From positions 248,001 through 312,000 of the forward strand of contig CBDCWQ010000019.1 in NCBI GenBank assembly GCA_965223435.1: DNA of 64,000 nt, in the 5' to 3' direction. The notes beneath the pieces are model-generated. The model worked only from the letters and a program-made list of their open reading frames with translations. It had not been told where the DNA came from and ran no database searches. The DNA comes from CBDCWQ01 sp965223435 (GTDB taxonomy: Bacteria; Myxococcota; Kuafuiibacteriia; Kuafuiibacteriales; Kuafuiibacteriaceae). Shown here in pieces: positions 59,501 through 64,000 of this stretch; position 1 is the first letter of the stretch; each line of letters starts with the position of its first letter. Position numbers and translations under genes: made by a program.

Positions 59501-62500
59501 TGAGTGGGTCCTCGGGCGCACACCGCTGAACGACGACCGTTCCTTCACCTTCGAGACCAAAATCGGGCTCGACGCCGATGGGCCCGAACTGGCCGGGGGC
59601 CGCCCGGTCGCTCGGCTGGTCCACGTCACCCCTACGGATCGAAGCATCGAATGGCTTCCACCCGAGTTTGTCGGCATGGTGCAAGGCAGCGAACCCCGCC
59701 CCTACACGGATGAGTTCATCGCGACCAGCGGGGTGCCCACGCTGGAAGAAAGTGGCGAATCGGTTCAATACCGGGCCGAAGGTCGACGTGGCGAATGGTA
59801 CTTTCACCAACACACGATCCCTGAAGCGGGCTTTTTGGCGTTGGATGAGATCGCCCTCGTCGACCGAGGGACGAGCGTAAAAATCGAAACCACGGAGGTC
59901 GCACAGTGGCAGTTTCGACCGGGGAGCTTGGTCGTTTCCGAGCAGATTCCGCTGACGGCCCAGTCGGCTTGTACCCTTCGCGGTGGCCGCTGCGTAGCCC
60001 GCTTCGAAGGTGGCTGCGAAGAGCCTTCCCTCCCCATCGAGGCCGTATGCCACGAAGGCGATTCCGAGCTTCCCAGCGTCTGCTGCAAAAAAGCCCCCGC
60101 ACAAGACACGCTGAGCGTAACCTACCTCGAGGACCAAGCTTGGGCGGCACTGGCTGCCCTGAGTCAAAGCGACCGCAAAGAAAGCGCGCGCCTCGTTGAT
60201 GGCCTGTTGTCTACGCTGCGGACCGAAAAACTCGGTGAGTCGACCTATGTGCAGTTCGCTTACGCCGTCAACAGCCGGACCGGCGCGCCGTTGGCTCGCT
60301 ACTACCAAACCGGGCCCCAAATGCTGGCGCTGTACGCCCTCGGTCAGTATGTTCTTCGAATCGATCCGGACAAGGCGCGGCGCCGGCAGATCACCCGGAC
60401 GATGCAGCGTGTAAGCTTTGCGCTCAAGAAGCTCTACTGGGACGCCGAAAATGGACTCTACGTAGAGGGCTCCGGTTGGCCCGAGGCCTTGGCGGATGCT
60501 CGCCGAGGCGAAACGCCTCGCAATCCCAAAGATACCGATTCACTTCCGCGGTTTTCTTCGTTGTCCCTCAAAACCAACGTGTATGCCTTTTTCTTTCATC
60601 TCGTGGGCGGGCAGATCGAGGATATCTTTCAGGCCAGCACCATCCGGCACGACCGCCATGCCCTCGAAAGGGGGATAGCGAGCACGTTTTGGGAATCCGT
60701 CCCAAACTCTTCTGGTTCCGCCTTTGGCTATCCAACCCCCTACAAACATGAAGGACGAACGCCCATTCCAAGCTGGTCCGACCGGGTTGAAGCCTCCGTG
60801 CTCTATACACTCTTTGATCTGGAGGCCGGAACGCTGTTTCACGCCAAAAGAGCAACCGAACTGCTCACCGCCTTGGAGGAAAACCGCCCCGCCCCCAGTG
60901 TAGAGGCGGGTGGTTTGCTCGAAGATGCCCGCATGGTTCTTTTACGCCGCGCGGCAGCGTCCTTTGACCCGCGGCAAGAGGAACTTGCGTGGAACGGCTT
61001 TCAGCGCGTCCTGCGTTCGCCAAAAGCCAGCCTCAAAGAGGCCGCGCTGATACGCATTGCCGAAAATCCAGCCGGCCTATTTGGCATTGACGCGGGTTCC
61101 ATCCTCGGAACCCACATGCGCAGGCCTGACCAAGAGCACCTTGCCATGGCCGATGCGCGTCTCCATGCCGCCTACGTCAATACCCTGTTTTCGCTCTTTG
61201 CGTCCGACCACCCAAAAGCGGAAGCTTACAAGTTTGACACGCTTGTCGGAAGGCTGACGCTCATCGAATTTTTGGTCGACATTTTCCAGGAATACGCCAC
61301 TTCCAGCCCCGACACCCAGCAATGGGACACGCGTCATTGGGCAGAAAGAGCACAGTCCGAGTTCGCATCAAACCTCCTTCGGACTGTCGGTCGCCTCAAA
61401 GACCTGTGTAGCCAAGACCTCCCGCGTCTCCTCCATGACGGACAAACGCTTGAGAGCTTCTTTGGGGCCGACTGCAACACGATGAGCGAACGTTTCGCTG
61501 TGCTCCTCACCGAACGCACCGGCGGGCCGGATCCGGCGCTCTTGCTGCCCCTCTTGACCTATCCAGACATCGATTTCGAGCTGGTGCGCCTCATCGACAC
61601 CCTGCAACATCCAAAGGCAACCGCATATCCTTTCACCTTGGGTCGCCTCAACCCAAGAACGCCCGAGAGCCGCTATGCCGCCAGCGGAGGATTCAGCAAC
61701 GATTCCAAACCCATCTCGTCGGCCTCACGGGTGGACGATGTCAGAACTCAGTGGCAGCAAGCCATTCTCCGTCACGCCTTCTCGCTCGAAGTGGACCCCA
61801 TGGATCGGGACCGCATTTACGACACCTATGGCCTTGACTTCATTGCCATGAACAATCCGGCGGCGCCCGCGTACTGGAGCCCCGAAGCGCTTGAGTTTCG
61901 GCTCCTCTGGTCGCAGGACCGCCCGGTCGACTACGAACATGATGCGTTGTCCCTGGCCGATCGCGATCCAGTCGATTTGTCCTTTTATTTGGCCGAACCC
62001 GAGCCCGACCTCAGTCGCGGTCAAATGGAAGACAACGTGCGGTGGTTGCGCCGCTTCATCAACACGGAGGCCGGCGGCCATCTGCCCTATCTGGCAAGAA
62101 CGTCAAGCCTCACGGAAGCCCGCATCCACCACATGATGCGAACCGGGAAGATTCGTGAAAGCGATTTTGGCGCACTGGCGGTGGGTGCGGGGCTTGTTGG
62201 GCCCGACGCGGTCTCTAAGTGGGCCAAACACTTCGCGTTTGTCGACGCGAACAGTCCCACATTTTTCACCCCCAAAAACGGCGTCCACCTTTCGCTTCTC
62301 AGCCGGCATCAAGAAGCCATCACCACCGGTCGCATCGAACCTTTGCCGATTGAGGCGTCCGAAGAAACCGAGGTCCCCGTGGTGCTTGCCTCCGCAGCCG
62401 TCTATTTTCTCACCGATCCTGCGGACCAGAACTTGGGTTCCGAAGACTTGCCTTGTTACGAGGTTTATCGATTCGACGCCAGTCAGGTGAGTTCGAAGGT

Positions 62501-64000
62501 CCTTGCCAAACCGAGCGAGGCCGAAAAATACCGTATCGCCGAGTGCGCATCCGAAGTTCCGTTCGTAGACCCCGACCTGGGATCCCTGTTCGCCGCGAAC
62601 ATCAACCCAGACGTCGTAGCCGATCCCCATTACGCCGTTCGAAAAAAAGGTGCGCACGACGACTTTCACAAGAGCTTTCGGGCCGGATACGCACTCATTC
62701 CCCGAATCCAACATCGCGCTTCAGAAAGTGCCGGGGACGCACCCGAGTCCGAAGCGCGCTACGCAGTGGCCCTCGCAAGCGCCGAACCGCTGTCCTTCAC
62801 CCGTTGGGCGGCCGACCAAAATCCCTTGCCGATGCTCCCACAGCCCAAGGTCGAAGGGAGGCGCTCACCGGAGGCATTTCACGCCTCTTGGGAAACCGGC
62901 TGGGCGTGCACCCGGATCATCCAGTTGCCGGCAGCCGCGCTGAACGTGGCGCAGCTGATGGTACTCAACCGAGAGGCCCTCAACCAACACACCCTCGAGT
63001 TGTGTGAGAAGACCGGAGATTACAGCATCGCTTTTAACGGACGAGACGCAATTGAAGGACGCCAGGTGTACGCTTTTGTCGAAGGGTCGGAGGACCTGAA
63101 TGCATGGCCGGATCTGTTGTTCTCTCAAAGGGTCGCCCTGGTGGCCGTCGAGGTCAAACCCCATGATACCGTTCCCGAAGGTGCCACACCGATCGAGGTT
63201 GCGGTATTTTACACGCCTTCGGCCCAAAAAGAGCTGACCGAGGGCCGCTCGGGTGGCCCAGACATCCTTCAAACCACGAGCGAAACGCTTTTGAGCCACG
63301 CAAACCAGACGTTCTGGAACAGCCAGGTCCCCGTACGCTTCGAGCTGACCTACGCTGGCGAGGCCCCGGCTGCGTTGGAGCGAGGCAGTGCCCGGCAAGC
63401 CATGGAGGCCCTATTGGCCGGGGGGGGCGCGGCCATCCACGACCGGTACCAAAGCGAGGAGGCGGACTTGGCGGTTGTGGTGGTCAGCGAGTCCACGACC
63501 CCAAATGTGGTGAGCGGTGCCCTTGATTGGGATCAGGCGGGCAACATTGTGGTCCTGAGCCAAGATGCCATACGGACACCCGCGTTCGCCCGCGGGCTTG
63601 GCAAAACCTTGGGATGCCGAACTGCACACCGCAGCATCGCGAATGAAGACCGCATCTTCCCCTATGCCATCAACTACACGTCCGATGCGAACGGACGACG
63701 GTACTCGACCCTGATGGGGATCCGGGACGGTGGCCAAGACCTGACCGCCAGTCGGGGGCGGATTCTATCCACCCCTTTCGAAGAACCTGTGGACCGGATC
63801 CCGTTCTTTTCCAGCCCAGACCGCACGGTCTCTTTCAGTTCCGCGGGAATAAACAAAGCTTTCGACTGCCAAAGAGCCATGGCCAGCACCGCCCCTTTTG
63901 TCGGCGCATGGAATGGCACCATTCCATGGTTTGGGACGCACGAGCACCCCACAAGACCATCGGGACTCACGCTGGAGGCCCAAGACGGCAACCCCACCGT
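53583..64000 (+). CDS. Giant toroid lipoprotein with dead metalloprotease domain (3' end outside window)
   Basis: At least 3472 residues with no stop before the window ends. ATG 53583 has GGAG six nt upstream. Signal peptide (FFFVFLGVLGLSASC, Cys31). About 50-190 is a GWHLL-type beta domain like the start of the 18824 protein. An Fn3-like region follows, then sialidase-like repeats (DSDDGGHQF near 575, SDDGGKTW near 995). About 1258-1770 is a toroid paralogous to that in the RNase III protein (YTQGIAI, GWPFSRNT, VTGANAW, TEHSLDTLSVLNHA, YHLEATTGLILG). A mixed beta region with cysteines (about 1800-2170) leads to a second helical toroid-like part (about 2176-2420). The last part (from about 3206) copies the metalloprotease fold of the 49266 protein (VAVFYTPSAQ, VPVRFELTYAGEA), but its zinc motif reads ARGLGKTLGCRT, so it is inactive. 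Exported; function unknown. Confidence 0.8.
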   Translation, partial: MIRSKQRCPWVQQKHRFFFVFLGVLGLSASCSGPTGPSEPEKSSAPRGQTQSALGAGWHLLEGSENAQARIEAVPEGSRALFVIDQTYDAKTGRILQSYRATHKVTHGQSYWVFVGPRDVPVDPRHLVPPGPDTDIGSIGHFIGPKRIITPDERTSLQIYAWSPNTQHLTAVSPLAHLEPGQVYWVTGASPCDSKTWSWDAGEKRPESCDLAPNAADVTHAEEIQAHTETPLGVPSARSNNFDTLNGVNNKAGAAGPSLGLFSPLKETIYNKTHRVAGQVFGQEPITLTLLNLRTQQESKLSLKQGTFSSTVSLEEGINRFRLQASDGARNPSMLNLEFTRRLAFFASQPTRPPAGLEAWFTGEGVTFGWERPKAMADGSPLPRGAAVLYRVYVDGTKAQDTTDTEFKTESPAPDQDRTFTVRAIVTDREGQEQLSERSSLISWAGDFTEDAPPPGAFEPPSLVAREAFFAARPETAFSKNDGQQTAHLVYILAQPFASSDIDQIRYFQSNAYGKRSSWVPMSSGLHASGPQWRIAEVVIAAHGSRVVVLWLEQSKIERGSQILAQDSDDGGHQFSEPKTLRQGAAYKRDLDIAFDRNGDHHVIWAEANKVFYLKNFEGEHHEDGRLKNVFDQRKRWINQQTVKYHHTSHRACDEGDGCCASSYFDHYTLGIEAKGDDLSCDGHDSKCGLSPFGPYFERVEESFVEHPALTVSDTAITIVARRTRMFDNLPHLNDTWRGQSAVDLYPFLGPEISMTRAGAPEDACAEDLFRFQMGFRKTWQKDAYACPQKIPTNVHELEAEDQILGDHKQSQRDFYAYDHLRGHPQHWYQFLFGGTWSEEDSIQVAQRPLQEGAWSVRGQAIREVPRIDRTDGRAHLKIESVERTVELGWKKGAWLKTPVTTPSALGPEGLELEETLQGWRITRVDAFQCERPGEYTRCGQGPHPGHGPVGPSHPSVASHQMRIAIAYEKGKSDNPNLPEKNPIHLTVSDDGGKTWTKSSDPVAKGYMPKVAITDANEVSILYYAPRASLSETQAAATGLIKVLSNATSDDRTHHVLNLRNHGAHPEPELLPARPIHHSTHGAKASSLYGVPHLASSQNLLLAAWVKQSSPASSTSGVLTARATVSGQKVQEQTHIVLTPPREISAHRPFAAKVECVDQYGVLASGCRTANTYVVHRGGRTSPLSKYLPDPHTLNGAQSFWAAATGLQSLPQGQALATVSPEGANPPAAALAPADVESEPQALATAEHHRPSPIDVITGNAEGNRQKAKAILDALYDPDLGLQREYLAVEGDPDSLHLAEFGRVWAYTQGIAIAQYARLGDSRAIQIAETMCQEAEFRGQGAQKTLYGWPFSRNTIQDDWQDARRVTGANAWVVRGLGDFLASALATSLPPERRQALARCYLQGLLGLRDTVAEGLTEDLNARWLVTAGYTTVGLQNAETPERLGLAQEAGSSQAESLRIGGPKPIHLAYYDILDIIGYDQLLADKNPILRSFYRHTDGPHKGERIESSVQTYVLSENDGPLFSKLKEEARAQNIVTEHSLDTLSVLNHAIKHWTTITQGQALQDRPEILSLEELTRWRNHQRDAIFSVLWNEDEGRVHTGGYFDDRGAFVRSEHTAIDNCTWLSLSVDYPSLPKPQQQKLARCLQWTIDTFVSDDLEFRQKKYHGAFYFSKSFKDPYIEKSEDQERLYHLEATTGLILGLLRFRDELGEVYPREAAVFSSEAKTLWSAMQTFVEEHGAPYSTINIHNLMTRLPSATAAIWFIDVHDYLEAQENHHDRPLKNYVHDVSSTEAPPSKRTPFLVKEDRKALSFLWTKIKTSSVTEDTPKKLTIESDGTDLQGEPAWGKVALGEAHEDLGVFLFNEESALRGFNFSPDGGLEEFVRPLAFNYQVKTVSEAGEEVRTNFDPYRLFNHAPVNVTDLSLEMRMTRKDGWFLLGYLGFKDISVSATGTIGPLPSVYEDVYVLISVVLDEDEWVLGRTPLNDDRSFTFETKIGLDADGPELAGGRPVARLVHVTPTDRSIEWLPPEFVGMVQGSEPRPYTDEFIATSGVPTLEESGESVQYRAEGRRGEWYFHQHTIPEAGFLALDEIALVDRGTSVKIETTEVAQWQFRPGSLVVSEQIPLTAQSACTLRGGRCVARFEGGCEEPSLPIEAVCHEGDSELPSVCCKKAPAQDTLSVTYLEDQAWAALAALSQSDRKESARLVDGLLSTLRTEKLGESTYVQFAYAVNSRTGAPLARYYQTGPQMLALYALGQYVLRIDPDKARRRQITRTMQRVSFALKKLYWDAENGLYVEGSGWPEALADARRGETPRNPKDTDSLPRFSSLSLKTNVYAFFFHLVGGQIEDIFQASTIRHDRHALERGIASTFWESVPNSSGSAFGYPTPYKHEGRTPIPSWSDRVEASVLYTLFDLEAGTLFHAKRATELLTALEENRPAPSVEAGGLLEDARMVLLRRAAASFDPRQEELAWNGFQRVLRSPKASLKEAALIRIAENPAGLFGIDAGSILGTHMRRPDQEHLAMADARLHAAYVNTLFSLFASDHPKAEAYKFDTLVGRLTLIEFLVDIFQEYATSSPDTQQWDTRHWAERAQSEFASNLLRTVGRLKDLCSQDLPRLLHDGQTLESFFGADCNTMSERFAVLLTERTGGPDPALLLPLLTYPDIDFELVRLIDTLQHPKATAYPFTLGRLNPRTPESRYAASGGFSNDSKPISSASRVDDVRTQWQQAILRHAFSLEVDPMDRDRIYDTYGLDFIAMNNPAAPAYWSPEALEFRLLWSQDRPVDYEHDALSLADRDPVDLSFYLAEPEPDLSRGQMEDNVRWLRRFINTEAGGHLPYLARTSSLTEARIHHMMRTGKIRESDFGALAVGAGLVGPDAVSKWAKHFAFVDANSPTFFTPKNGVHLSLLSRHQEAITTGRIEPLPIEASEETEVPVVLASAAVYFLTDPADQNLGSEDLPCYEVYRFDASQVSSKVLAKPSEAEKYRIAECASEVPFVDPDLGSLFAANINPDVVADPHYAVRKKGAHDDFHKSFRAGYALIPRIQHRASESAGDAPESEARYAVALASAEPLSFTRWAADQNPLPMLPQPKVEGRRSPEAFHASWETGWACTRIIQLPAAALNVAQLMVLNREALNQHTLELCEKTGDYSIAFNGRDAIEGRQVYAFVEGSEDLNAWPDLLFSQRVALVAVEVKPHDTVPEGATPIEVAVFYTPSAQKELTEGRSGGPDILQTTSETLLSHANQTFWNSQVPVRFELTYAGEAPAALERGSARQAMEALLAGGGAAIHDRYQSEEADLAVVVVSESTTPNVVSGALDWDQAGNIVVLSQDAIRTPAFARGLGKTLGCRTAHRSIANEDRIFPYAINYTSDANGRRYSTLMGIRDGGQDLTASRGRILSTPFEEPVDRIPFFSSPDRTVSFSSAGINKAFDCQRAMASTAPFVGAWNGTIPWFGTHEHPTRPSGLTLEAQDGNPT

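Overview
This window looks like chromosomal DNA from a Myxococcota-type (former deltaproteobacterial) bacterium. The basis is the gene content. It holds a dense run of exported lipoproteins, several with cysteine-rich CxDGxxCTxDxC repeats. It also has a Hanks-type Ser/Thr kinase beside an FHA-sigma54 activator, sigma54-like promoters in front of lipoprotein genes, very large secreted multidomain proteins, and parallel beta-helix proteins. The assignment is by gene style only; there is no rRNA or marker gene here. I saw no tRNA, rRNA, CRISPR array, insertion sequence or phage module.

Layout. 0.4-1.2 kb: an unknown protein. 1.36-7.5 kb: two paralogous lipoproteins, tail to tail, each with two beta-helices. 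7.7-8.6 kb: a tandem DUF302 protein (minus). 9.1-12.2 kb: a secreted protein with about 19 cysteine repeats, then a cysteine-rich gene that seems to have lost its 5' end. 13.0-18.8 kb (minus): a 1934-residue protein joining a putative signal peptide and an alpha/alpha-toroid-like domain to one RNase III module with all its catalytic residues and three degenerate RNase III-like modules. 19.5-23.3 kb: a polysaccharide-deacetylase lipoprotein with disintegrin-like repeats. 24.2-28.3 kb: a three-gene heme c / DUF1501-like unit. 28.8-40.2 kb: LamG/propeller, two von Willebrand A, calcium-binding and beta-helix lipoproteins. 40.6-44.9 kb (minus): a lipoprotein, a TPR protein and a Ser/Thr kinase as overlapping genes. 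45.1-46.5 kb: the divergent FHA-AAA-Fis activator. 46.8-53.0 kb: beta-helix protein, metalloprotease and sulfatase. 53.6 kb to the end: one uninterrupted reading frame of at least 3472 codons that leaves the window. It encodes a giant lipoprotein with sialidase-like repeats, a toroid related to that of the RNase III protein, and a C-terminal metalloprotease-like domain whose zinc ligands are gone.

How the parts may work together (inference). Sites resembling the sigma54 consensus lie directly upstream of at least four exported-protein genes or operons (19.4, 28.6, 30.9 and 36.4 kb), with further candidates at 0.4, 24.1 and 34.5 kb. The kinase / FHA-activator pair in the middle of the window is a natural candidate for switching them on. 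The products look like a surface programme for binding and breaking down polymers: sulfatase, deacetylase, protease, lectin-like and beta-helix proteins.

The two giant toroid proteins are the least familiar part. An enzyme fold was added to each one. In one, a single active RNase III copy sits beside three dead ones; in the other, the only metalloprotease copy is dead.
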